Shown here one piece after another: positions 33,823-41,378 of a stretch of DNA of 64,000 nt. The notes under the pieces were generated by a model. That model was given only the letters and a program-made list of their open reading frames with translations. It did no database searches and was not told the origin of the DNA. Numbering within the stretch: the first letter of the stretch is position 1; each line of letters begins with the position of its first letter. Both the position numbers and the translations under genes were made by a program. Source of the stretch: Clostridia bacterium (GTDB lineage: Bacteria; Bacillota; Clostridia; Oscillospirales; Acutalibacteraceae); assembly GCA_017502085.1 (NCBI GenBank), contig JAFVVQ010000042.1:1-64000 (forward strand), read 5' to 3'.

Positions 33823-35772
33823 TTAGTTTTCTTTAAGCAACGGCAATATATAAGCATAACCGTCATAGTCAAAATTATCTCCGATCGAATCTTTCAGAAT
33901 CTTGTCGGTATTGAATACAGTTACGGTCTGAAGCTGACAGACAGGGCATTCTACCGCCTGTTCCATAACGGAATTAAGGAGCTTTGAAGTCATATCTTTC
34001 CGATTGGAAAAACCGACGGATTCTCTGATTGATTGTGTCAGAGTGTCGATGTTTATGTCGTTGAGACCTGTGATATTCAATTCACCCATCGAATTATAGT
34101 ATTCAAATTTATCACACGTCGGAGTATCGTTCACGGAATCAATCCATAAATCCGCCTCACCAGACTCAATCGCTTTACAAAGCTGAGAGTAATCCGCAAC
34201 CTTTTTGATTGAGAGAGTAATCCCCTTCTGAGAAAGTAAACTCTTATATTCTTCAAGAATTCTGAATTCAAGACTATCCTCGGGCGCATAAATATATGCA
34301 GTAACAGGCTTGATTCCCTGTGGATTCAGAGCTTTATAAGCATCAAACGTCGATGATGAATAGACGGGTGCAATAACTTGCGAGGGATATTCGGAGAATC
34401 TGATGCTGAGGGGCATATAAACTGCTGAATAATATCTGCCGATTTCACCCGAAAGCAAATCATTGAAATTGCAAAGTCCCGAAAGTGCCTTACGCTCCGA
34501 TAACTCAAGAGTTTTACAGTTAAAAAATATTGAAATATATTTTTTCTGATTTGAAATAACGGTTTTCAGACTGTCGGATTCGAGCTTTTTCAGATTATTA
34601 TCCGTCGCATTGATGCTGATAACATCAACCGTACCCTTTTTAACCGCATCAATAAAATCAACGTTTTCAGCCGTCAGATCCCTGAATACAAGCGTATTGA
34701 AATCAGGCTTATCCGAATAATAGAATTCGTTCTCGGTCAGAGTGAGCGTATTATTCTCGGTTTTATAGAATTTATATGGACCTGCACCGATAAACGATGC
34801 AGCTTTATCTCTCATTGATGCAGCATTTCCTTTAACATAATCGGCTGCAAGAGCTGCTTTTGAAATTATCGGAACGTTGATTTGCGAAACCGCATTGATG
34901 TTTCTTGAGTTGAAAAGTATCGTACAAGAATAATCGTTTACTTTTCTTATGCCCGAAATAGATGAAACGTCGGTTCCGTCAGAATAATTCAAACCGATAT
35001 AATCACGAAGTAAAATATCGGCATAATAATCTCTCGGATCATAAGCAAGAGGATTATTCTCAGCCTCAGCTCTTGCGGCAACGGTCAGGAGCTGAATCTC
35101 GGAAGGATTGTTACCGAGCTTTTCAAGTTCCTGAGAATACTCTATGGAAGTAAAATATTCCCTCCAGCTTTTGCCGTTCGGAGACGGAGAATCAAGTCCG
35201 TTAATAAATTTGCCCTCAAGCTTTGTGGCAATCAGATAATTGATATAGTCGCTTTTAGCAATGTTTTCGGGAGCGTACGTTTCATAAACTTTGTTTGAAA
35301 GTGACGTCAGATAATTGTTGTAATCCTTGTCATCGTAATAATACTCGCTCAAGCCTTCTATATCATTTCGGTACCAGTCGGAATAAGCTCCGTCATAAGT
35401 TGCATCGGAAATAAAATGATAAAAGAAAATAACGTCATCAATCGTAACGTGTGTTCCGTCGGAAAAATACATATCATCACGAAGAGTAACGGTGTATTTT
35501 ATGCGGTCTTCACCAACGTATTCATAGGAAATACCGCCGCATTGATTGATAAGAGAGTTGTCCGTACTCTGTCTCTGAACAGTTCCGAAAATCAGTGATG
35601 AAATATTCTTTTCGGTTTCTGTTTCTGCATAAAGAGGATTGAAATTATCACCGATACCGTCAACACCGATATTCAGCGAGGCTACCTCTGATGATAAATC
35701 AGCCGAACAAGCCGAAAGAACAATTACAGAGAATATCAATATCAAAGAAACAAGAGTCATGTATATTTTCAT
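33823..35772 (-). CDS. Extracellular solute-binding lipoprotein, family 5 (oligopeptide-type)
   Basis: A 649-residue protein starting at ATG 35772 with AGGTGAG upstream. A lipoprotein signal peptide ends in the lipobox LSAC (Cys 22). The SBP_bac_5 core is shown by GIGDNFNPLYAETETEKNI, KYTVTLRDDMYFSDGTHVTI and GAGPYKFYKTE. An extra Tyr/Asp-rich segment of about 130 residues (about 135-265) is inserted after VIFFYHFISD. No permease or ATPase of the Opp/Dpp type is adjacent, so it depends on a distant transporter. It heads an operon with GH27 and a sialidase-like gene, suggesting a glycan-derived ligand. Confidence 0.88.
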   Translation of the reverse strand: MKIYMTLVSLILIFSVIVLSACSADLSSEVASLNIGVDGIGDNFNPLYAETETEKNISSLIFGTVQRQSTDNSLINQCGGISYEYVGEDRIKYTVTLRDDMYFSDGTHVTIDDVIFFYHFISDATYDGAYSDWYRNDIEGLSEYYYDDKDYNNYLTSLSNKVYETYAPENIAKSDYINYLIATKLEGKFINGLDSPSPNGKSWREYFTSIEYSQELEKLGNNPSEIQLLTVAARAEAENNPLAYDPRDYYADILLRDYIGLNYSDGTDVSSISGIRKVNDYSCTILFNSRNINAVSQINVPIISKAALAADYVKGNAASMRDKAASFIGAGPYKFYKTENNTLTLTENEFYYSDKPDFNTLVFRDLTAENVDFIDAVKKGTVDVISINATDNNLKKLESDSLKTVISNQKKYISIFFNCKTLELSERKALSGLCNFNDLLSGEIGRYYSAVYMPLSIRFSEYPSQVIAPVYSSSTFDAYKALNPQGIKPVTAYIYAPEDSLEFRILEEYKSLLSQKGITLSIKKVADYSQLCKAIESGEADLWIDSVNDTPTCDKFEYYNSMGELNITGLNDINIDTLTQSIRESVGFSNRKDMTSKLLNSVMEQAVECPVCQLQTVTVFNTDKILKDSIGDNFDYDGYAYILPLLKEN

Positions 35773-35804
35773 TGCTTATACTCACCTTTAAATCTATTAT
35801 TTAT

Positions 35805-35833
35805 ATATTATCATAAATAAACTAAAGATACAA
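35805..35833 (-). promoter_or_regulatory. Promoter of the SBP-GH27-sialidase-like operon
   Basis: Minus strand TTGTAT (35833-35828), 17-nt spacer ending TGA, TAATAT (35810-35805). Confidence 0.55.
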
Positions 35834-35843
35834 TAATTAAACA

Positions 35844-35875
35844 TAAAAAAACGGCGCCCTTTTGCAAGGACGCCG
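35844..35875 (-). terminator. Terminator of the DapA-family/epimerase unit
   Basis: Minus strand CGGCGTCCTT (35875-35866) pairs with AAGGGCGCCG (35861-35852, one wobble), GCAA loop, then TTTTTTTAT. Confidence 0.88.
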
Positions 35876-35885
35876 AAAAATCAGA

Positions 35886-37433
35886 TTAGTTTTTATATTC
35901 TTTGAAATCTCTGTAGATATCTTCAGTGTAAACGTTATCTTCATCCTTATCGTGGAGAGGATACCATACCTGAGCGAAGAAGGGGTTAACCTTTGCTTCA
36001 TCATCATATGCCCAACGGAATTTCTTCTCTGCAATCTTTTCCATGCTTGAGGGAAGCTCTTCAGGGCACCAGTGACCGCCGCGGAGAACAAGGTTGGGAG
36101 ACATCATAAATTCATGACCGTGTGCACATTTCCAGAGAACAGGAGTGTACATATCAACGATTTCAGTTGCAAGGCATTCGCCGCCTCTGAAAGCAGCAGC
36201 CTTCTTGAGATCCTCGATGGTAAGTGAATCGAAGGGCTTGGTTTCATCATAACCGTGATCAAGAACAAGAGCTTTCTTGGGATCGTCATTGGGACGGTAA
36301 ACGTTAACCTTGTTCCAATCGTTGCCGATTGCATCCCACTTTGCCTTTGAGCCAACGTATGCATTGATTCTTTCTTCAACGTTGTTTTCTCTCCACCAGA
36401 GTGTACCGTAAACGGGAGTCTTTGCAATCTTCTTCATAAAGGGCTTAACAGCAAATGCGAAGGGCTTTGCAAGCTTTGCGAGCTTGTAGAACCATTCAAC
36501 TCTGTTCATAACGCTCTTGAAGTATTCTTCGATGGGCATATATGCACGGAAGTGGCAATACTTTTCAAGCTCGTCGGAATCGAGATACCACTGACCGTGG
36601 AAGTTTCTTGTGATGAACCAGTCGGGATCGAAGAGCTTTCTGGGGTCGCCGAGACCAAGACCGTACTTACCGAGAAGAAGCTTTTCAAACTCGAAGTTAG
36701 TGATTCTGTACTGTGCACCGGAACCGATGTTATAGAATCTTCTCCAGAATTCTTCGGGAATATCGTCACCGCAAACGTTTACAAGGAGACGGCCTGAATC
36801 TTCAACTGTTGCCCATTCGAGAACGCCGTTGATAACAACGTGATACATAATGGGTTCCATATTCTTAACGATTTCAGGATAGAGAATGCCTGACTGACGG
36901 AGTGATACCCAGTGCTTGAGACCTGATTCTGCAAAAACAGATTCAGCGATAACCTTTGAAGTTGCATAGTGGTCATAAACGCTGATTTTGATGGGGTCAC
37001 CTGTTCTTGCCCAGTGAATGGGATCATCTCTTTCGCCTGTTTCAGCAACAGTACCGATATAAACAACCTTGATTGCATCGGGATCGGGCTGAGCCTTGAC
37101 TGCTTTAACAATGTTCTGAGCAGCACCGACGTTTGTTTTGATTGTAGCGATGGGAAGATAGTCGGCTGAGGGTGAAACCATACCGCCGACGTGAAGAACG
37201 TAGTCAGCGCCTGTAACGCATTCAAGAACGCTGTCGTAGTTCTTGAGGTCGCCCCAAACGATCCTGACTGCGGGATCGTTCATATAAGGAGCGAAGAGCT
37301 TTCTGTTCTTTTCACTGTCACGAAGGAGAACAACAATTGTGAACTGGTCCTTCTTTGCATAGAACTGCTGGAAGCCTTCCCAACCCATTGTGCCGGAAGC
37401 ACCGGTAAGGAATACGGTCTTTTTCTGTGCCAT
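35886..37433 (-). CDS. NAD-dependent epimerase/dehydratase with C-terminal zinc-ribbon-like domain
   Basis: About 515 residues from ATG 37433 (GGAGG 8 nt upstream). The extended-SDR N-terminal part (1-300) has TVFLTGASGTMGWEGF for NAD and YDHYATSK for the catalytic Tyr/Lys. The C-terminal 150 residues contain WKCAHGHEFMMSPNL and HWCPEE, like the treble-clef/zinc-ribbon module W-x-C-x-x-G-H-x-W...C-P-x-C, but the last Cys is Glu. The module is usually seen in DNA-associated proteins, so the fusion is odd. It may bind no metal or use another ligand. It has its own promoter (37482-37510), downstream of a DapA-family gene; both probably act on an acidic sugar. Confidence 0.82.
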   Translation of the reverse strand: MAQKKTVFLTGASGTMGWEGFQQFYAKKDQFTIVVLLRDSEKNRKLFAPYMNDPAVRIVWGDLKNYDSVLECVTGADYVLHVGGMVSPSADYLPIATIKTNVGAAQNIVKAVKAQPDPDAIKVVYIGTVAETGERDDPIHWARTGDPIKISVYDHYATSKVIAESVFAESGLKHWVSLRQSGILYPEIVKNMEPIMYHVVINGVLEWATVEDSGRLLVNVCGDDIPEEFWRRFYNIGSGAQYRITNFEFEKLLLGKYGLGLGDPRKLFDPDWFITRNFHGQWYLDSDELEKYCHFRAYMPIEEYFKSVMNRVEWFYKLAKLAKPFAFAVKPFMKKIAKTPVYGTLWWRENNVEERINAYVGSKAKWDAIGNDWNKVNVYRPNDDPKKALVLDHGYDETKPFDSLTIEDLKKAAAFRGGECLATEIVDMYTPVLWKCAHGHEFMMSPNLVLRGGHWCPEELPSSMEKIAEKKFRWAYDDEAKVNPFFAQVWYPLHDKDEDNVYTEDIYRDFKEYKN

Positions 37434-37481
37434 TTTGAATTCCTCCAAATATAGTATTTAATTGCCAAATAACCACTAATT

Positions 37482-37510
37482 ATAATATCATAGTATTAAA
37501 ATAAAATCAA
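37482..37510 (-). promoter_or_regulatory. Promoter of the epimerase gene
   Basis: Minus strand TTGATT (37510-37505), 17-nt spacer ending TGA, TATTAT (37487-37482). Confidence 0.5.
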
Positions 37511-37546
37511 CAAAATTTTACAAATTGGAAATCAAAAATCAAACCG

Positions 37547-38470
37547 TCAAACAATGTTAAACAGTTTTTTGAAAATCTGTTCGGTTGTATACATCTGTTC
37601 AATCTCTTTTTTGTTGCTCTCATTAAATAATGATGCATCTTTGACTCTTGCATTATATCCGATATCGAGGCCGCAAAGACCCATATGATACTTTGCGTTG
37701 ACGGGATAATACTGACATTCGGCAAGAGATGCGAATGCAAGAAACGCCTGAACTTCCCTTGCTTTTTCAGGTTCATTTTTAAAGTTTTTGCAAAGCCAGG
37801 AATAAATTTCGGGATGGAAGTTTGCCATAACACCCGAGAAACCGGCACAACCGGCCTCGAGCGATTCAAGAAGCGTAGCGGAATTTGCATTGTAAATCTT
37901 AAGACCAAGACCGTCAACGGCGGCAAGTTTTGCTTTGATTTCTTCAATGCGGCAACAGGTATCCTTAAGAAATTTGAGTCTGCCGTCAAGCGCACACTGA
38001 CGAAGTGTTTCGGGAGTCATCAGACGCTTGTAAGGATATGGACATTCATAAACACCGAGACCTATTTCGGGGATTGAGGATACAACTTTTTCATAATTCT
38101 TAAGAAATACGGAATCATCCTCATCCTGCTTGGCAAATCTGTTTGCAATGAAAACATATGCGTCAATTCCCTCGTTAATGAAAGCGTTTGCTTCATATAT
38201 CTGACGGTCAATATCATCGGCGGTATGACCCGATGCAACAACCGACATACCCTTGGGAAGATGCTTCATAATGAACTGAAGAAGTTCAAGTCTCTCTTCA
38301 AATGAAAGAAAGAAAATTTCACTTGACTGACAGATTGCAAAAATACCGTCAACACCGTTTTCGGAATACCAGTTGAGAATTTTTTCAACACCGTTATAAT
38401 CGACTTTGTTGTCATCCGTAAAAGGAGTGACCATTGTCGGGTAAACGCCGTCAGGAATCGATTTAATCAT
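37547..38470 (-). CDS. Dihydrodipicolinate synthase/N-acetylneuraminate lyase family aldolase
   Basis: A 307-residue class I aldolase of the DapA/NanA superfamily with GGAGG upstream. YPTMVTPFTDDNKVDYNG opens the barrel, GVYECPYPYKRL holds the conserved Tyr, and LKFLKDTCCR the Schiff-base Lys. The nearby conserved G-(S/T)-T-G-E is SSE here, so the substrate pocket differs from DapA (SQSSEIFFL). A housekeeping lysine-pathway role is unlikely; cleavage of a 2-keto-3-deoxy sugar acid or sialic-acid-like compound fits better, with the downstream epimerase as partner. It is expressed from a promoter that overlaps the end of the sigF gene. Confidence 0.87.
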   Translation of the reverse strand: MIKSIPDGVYPTMVTPFTDDNKVDYNGVEKILNWYSENGVDGIFAICQSSEIFFLSFEERLELLQFIMKHLPKGMSVVASGHTADDIDRQIYEANAFINEGIDAYVFIANRFAKQDEDDSVFLKNYEKVVSSIPEIGLGVYECPYPYKRLMTPETLRQCALDGRLKFLKDTCCRIEEIKAKLAAVDGLGLKIYNANSATLLESLEAGCAGFSGVMANFHPEIYSWLCKNFKNEPEKAREVQAFLAFASLAECQYYPVNAKYHMGLCGLDIGYNARVKDASLFNESNKKEIEQMYTTEQIFKKLFNIV

Positions 38471-38473
38471 AGG

Positions 38474-38532
38474 AAAAACCTCCGTCAGAATAATAAAATT
38501 ATCATAACAATTTTATCCCGACAGAGGTTTTT
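38474..38532 (-). terminator. Hairpin after sigF whose 3' arm contains the next gene's ribosome-binding site
   Basis: Minus strand AAAAACCTCTGTC (38532-38520) pairs with GACGGAGGTTTTT (38486-38474, one G-U). An inner stem ATAAAATT/AATTTTAT is also possible. GGAGG of the DapA-family gene lies in the 3' arm and the T run doubles as a terminator tail. Confidence 0.6.
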
Positions 38533-38538
38533 TGTCAA
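38510..38538 (-). promoter_or_regulatory. Promoter of the DapA-family gene
   Basis: Minus strand TTGACA (38538-38533), 17-nt spacer, TAAAAT (38515-38510), starting 3 nt past the sigF stop. Confidence 0.65.
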
Positions 38539-38540
38539 TG

Positions 38541-39206
38541 TTATAAATCCATTTTTCTGCGCATTATTTCAAGAATAGCTTTTTCTCTTCTTGAAACCTG
38601 TACCTGTGTCATACCAAGCAGTTTTGCTGTTGCTGACTGTGTCAGATTTTTATAATATCTGAGCATTATGAGTTTTTTATCCTTTGATTCGAGGGAATCC
38701 AGAATCTGATTTAGAGCTATTGTATCCGACAAATCATTCTCGTGCGATTCGACGGGCAGATCAAACTGAATCTCTCCGTCTTCACCTGAAGTGAGTGACA
38801 TAACGGGTGAAGAGGCATTGAGAAGCATTGCCGCTTCTGTCGGATCAATATTCATTGATTCAGCTAATTCTGTTACAGTCGGTTCTCTGCCAAGAACAAC
38901 CGAAATTTCATCACGTTTTCTGACTGCAATCCTTGATTTTTCTTTCAGTGCCCGACCTATCTTTACCGTTCCTCCGTCACGAAACAGTCGCTTGATTTCA
39001 CCGAGTATAACCGGTACGGCATATGTTGAAAATGCAAATCCTTTTGTCTCATCATAATTCTTTGAAGCTTTTACAAGACCGAGACACCCCGCCTGATACA
39101 AATCATCATATTCGATTCCTCTACCTCTGAATCTGTTTGCACAGGAATGAACAAGTCCGAGATTGTTTTCGACAAGACTGTCGGAAATATTTTTCTCCTC
39201 AATCAT
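38541..39206 (-). CDS. sigF: Sporulation sigma factor F
   Basis: A 221-residue sigma-70 family factor. Regions 1.2/2 read LVHSCANRFRGRGIEYDDLYQAGCLGLVKASKNYDETKG (in two contiguous blocks), region 3 ALKEKSRIAVRKRDEI, and region 4 RYYKNLTQSATAKLLGMTQVQVSRRE, the helix-turn-helix for the -35. It is third in the spoIIA operon, overlapping spoIIAB by 8 bp. SigF drives the first forespore-specific transcription and is held inactive by SpoIIAB until SpoIIAA is dephosphorylated. The gene order makes the identification firm. Confidence 0.97.
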   Translation of the reverse strand: MIEEKNISDSLVENNLGLVHSCANRFRGRGIEYDDLYQAGCLGLVKASKNYDETKGFAFSTYAVPVILGEIKRLFRDGGTVKIGRALKEKSRIAVRKRDEISVVLGREPTVTELAESMNIDPTEAAMLLNASSPVMSLTSGEDGEIQFDLPVESHENDLSDTIALNQILDSLESKDKKLIMLRYYKNLTQSATAKLLGMTQVQVSRREKAILEIMRRKMDL

Positions 39207-39639
39207 CGGAATCCCGACCTTTTATGCGTTTTTCAAGAGTGACCACAGTACCTTTACCGACTTTTGAACGTACTCTGACTTTATCGCAAAATCCTTCCAT
39301 AACTGCAAAGCCGAGACCTGCTCTTTCTCCGCCGAGAGTTGTAAAAAGCGGCTCCATTGCCTGAGAAATATTTTCGATTCCGCATCCGTAATCACGGATT
39401 CTGATTCTGACCAGACCGTCTGCATACAGACTTGTCCATATGTAAATCGTACCGACCGTATCTTTATACGCATGAACAATGCAGTTCGTGACTGCTTCGC
39501 TGACTGCTGTTTTTATATCGGATATCTCTTCAATATTCGGGTCAAGCTGAGCCGCAAATGCCGCAACTGCCGATCTTCCGAAAGCTTCGTTGACTGAACG
39601 GCTCTCGAATTTCAGTTTCATTTCATTTATTGGTTTCAT
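39199..39639 (-). CDS. spoIIAB: Anti-sigma F factor, serine kinase
   Basis: A 146-residue GHKL-type kinase starting at ATG 39639. The ATP-binding elements are the N-box SDIKTAVSEAVTNCIVHAY, the G1 box DYGCGI and GGERAGLGFAVM. It binds SigF and phosphorylates SpoIIAA. The start at 39639 has AGGAAAG upstream and overlaps spoIIAA by 17 bp, the conserved arrangement of this operon. Confidence 0.96.
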   Translation of the reverse strand: MKPINEMKLKFESRSVNEAFGRSAVAAFAAQLDPNIEEISDIKTAVSEAVTNCIVHAYKDTVGTIYIWTSLYADGLVRIRIRDYGCGIENISQAMEPLFTTLGGERAGLGFAVMEGFCDKVRVRSKVGKGTVVTLEKRIKGRDSDD

Positions 39640-39964
39640 TCTTCTTTCCTTTCTCCTTTTTACGGAGCGTAACGTATTTATCCAGCCCCGCAAGTTTCAT
39701 CATTGAAAATATTCTTTCTTTTAAATTTACAACTTCAACGCATCCGCCGTAACTGTCAACAATTCTGTATCTTCCCATTACAAAGCCTATACCTGAGCTG
39801 TCCATAAAAGTAACGTCTCCGAAATCAATCCTCACACACGGTGCCAATGATGACTGAATTGCTTCATCAGTTTCGTATCTGATTACCGCTGCATTATGAT
39901 GGTCAATTTCGCCGCTGACAGATACCGTCAGTCTCATCGGTGAATGAACTATTCTGACTGCCAT
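39623..39964 (-). CDS. spoIIAA: Anti-sigma F factor antagonist (STAS domain)
   Basis: A 113-residue STAS protein with AAGGAGG upstream. RIDFGDVTFMDSSGIGFVM contains the phosphorylatable Ser in the D-S-S-G motif. When unphosphorylated it releases SigF from SpoIIAB. First gene of spoIIA; in Bacillus this operon is transcribed by sigma-H, but I could not find a convincing sigma-H site between the folC terminator and the start codon. Confidence 0.95.
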   Translation of the reverse strand: MAVRIVHSPMRLTVSVSGEIDHHNAAVIRYETDEAIQSSLAPCVRIDFGDVTFMDSSGIGFVMGRYRIVDSYGGCVEVVNLKERIFSMMKLAGLDKYVTLRKKEKGKKNETNK

Positions 39965-39976
39965 TTTAACCTCCTT

Positions 39977-40015
39977 GAAAATAATAAAATCCTTTACCCA
40001 AAAGGATAAAGGATT
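39977..40015 (-). terminator. Terminator of folC
   Basis: Minus strand 12-nt arms (40015-40004 and 39999-39988, one wobble) with a TTTT loop, then TTATTATTTT, ending 13 nt before the spoIIAA start. Confidence 0.75.
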
Positions 40016-40047
40016 AAAGATAAAAATATTGTTGAATTAAGTTGTGA

Positions 40048-41325
40048 TTAAAAATTAAGCAATTCTTCTCTGATTTCTCCCGCAAGATAAAATGAGCCGC
40101 AGACAATCAGCACATCATCGGGTTCCAGGATATTTCTTGCGGCTGTAAGTGCTTTTACGGGCGATTCAAAGCTGAAAGTTTCTGCACAGTATTTGTGTGC
40201 CGCCGCTGAAAGATCGTCACTTGAAAGGGCACGCGGCACATCGGCTTTTGTGGCAATAAAGACATCGGCAAACGGTGCAACAAGACACAGATACGATTCA
40301 TAGTCTTTATCCGCCATCATTGATGATACCATAATTATTCTTTTACCCGTCAGGTGTTTACGAATGAATTCCGAAAGTGCATTTGCGCAACCTTCATTGT
40401 GACCGCCGTCAAGGATAATAATCGGTTTCTTTCGGATTAATTCCATTCTTGCGGGCATAACGGAAGATTCAATTCCTGAAGATATAATATCATCAGTAAT
40501 TTCGATCCCGAATCTTTTGAGAGAACGTATCGCTTCAATTGCGGTAACGGAGTTATAAATCATATGCTCTCCCGCAAGAGGCAGCAAATAATCAATACCG
40601 TCGTAATTCGCTCTCGTTCCCTCAATGGATTCATTACCGATCGTAAGTTTGGAAACATCGGGAATTCTGATTGAATTCATCCTTGATTTGCAGGTTTCAT
40701 TGATAACGTTCATTGCTCCGTCATGCTGGAAAGGATATACAACAGTTTCTCCGCCGAATTTAATGATTCCGCATTTTTCTGCGGCAATCTTTTCAACGGT
40801 ATCACCGAGGATATTGATATGGTCAAGGGAAATACTCGCAATAACGCTGACAAACGGAGCTTTAATAACGTTGGTTGCATCAAATCTGCCGCCGAGACCT
40901 ACCTCAAGCACAACAAAGTCGCATTCTTTCTTTGCATAATAAAGAAATGCGGTTGCTGTCAAGGCTTCAAATTCGGTTGTCTGCTCCCCTTTTTCAAGGA
41001 GTATTTCAACCGCTTCTTTTACTTTTTCTACGCATTCGGCAAGTTCGGAATGTTCAATCATATTCCCGTTAAACTGAATTCTTTCTCTGAAATCAGTAAC
41101 GTACGGCGAAATATATAAACCTGTGCGGAAACCGTTTTTTATCAGAATATTCGAAATCATCGTTGAAGTTGAGCCTTTGCCGTTAGTACCGGCAACGTGA
41201 ATCACCTTAAGTTTATCCTGAGGATTACCGAGAATCTCACATAATGCTCTGATTCTTTCAAGACCGGGTTTTATTCCGAATTTTTCGAGCGAATGTATAT
41301 ATTCGATTGCCTGAGTGCAGTTCAT
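40048..41325 (-). CDS. folC: Bifunctional folylpolyglutamate synthase/dihydrofolate synthase
   Basis: A 425-residue Mur-ligase-family enzyme. The P-loop VIHVAGTNGKGSTS lies near residue 45, followed by SPYVTDFRERI, the Mg-site VVLEVGLGGRFDATN and the C-terminal domain opening IIILDGGHNEGC. It adds glutamate to (dihydro)folate/pteroate with ATP. The position directly after valS is the common Firmicute order; AGGTGAT precedes the ATG. Confidence 0.95.
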   Translation of the reverse strand: MNCTQAIEYIHSLEKFGIKPGLERIRALCEILGNPQDKLKVIHVAGTNGKGSTSTMISNILIKNGFRTGLYISPYVTDFRERIQFNGNMIEHSELAECVEKVKEAVEILLEKGEQTTEFEALTATAFLYYAKKECDFVVLEVGLGGRFDATNVIKAPFVSVIASISLDHINILGDTVEKIAAEKCGIIKFGGETVVYPFQHDGAMNVINETCKSRMNSIRIPDVSKLTIGNESIEGTRANYDGIDYLLPLAGEHMIYNSVTAIEAIRSLKRFGIEITDDIISSGIESSVMPARMELIRKKPIIILDGGHNEGCANALSEFIRKHLTGKRIIMVSSMMADKDYESYLCLVAPFADVFIATKADVPRALSSDDLSAAAHKYCAETFSFESPVKALTAARNILEPDDVLIVCGSFYLAGEIREELLNF

Positions 41326-41339
41326 AATATCACCTGAAA

Positions 41340-41369
41340 ATCAACCCCGAAAGCCGTAACCTTCGGGGT
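41340..41369 (-). terminator. Hairpin between valS and folC
   Basis: Minus strand ACCCCGAA (41369-41362) pairs with TTCGGGGT (41351-41344), 10-nt loop, then TTGATTTTC. The weak T tract suggests attenuation rather than full termination, leaving folC partly under valS control. Confidence 0.6.
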
Positions 41370-41378
41370 CTTTATAAT

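Noticed and set aside
37547..38470. DapA-family gene as the housekeeping dapA
   Set aside because: No lysine-pathway neighbours, and the substrate-loop residues differ from DapA; a sugar-acid lyase role is more plausible.
39965..40047. Sigma-H promoter for the spoIIA operon
   Set aside because: Expected by analogy with Bacillus, but no adequate -35/-10 pair is found here. AAAGGATTT is part of the folC terminator and has no -10 at the right distance.
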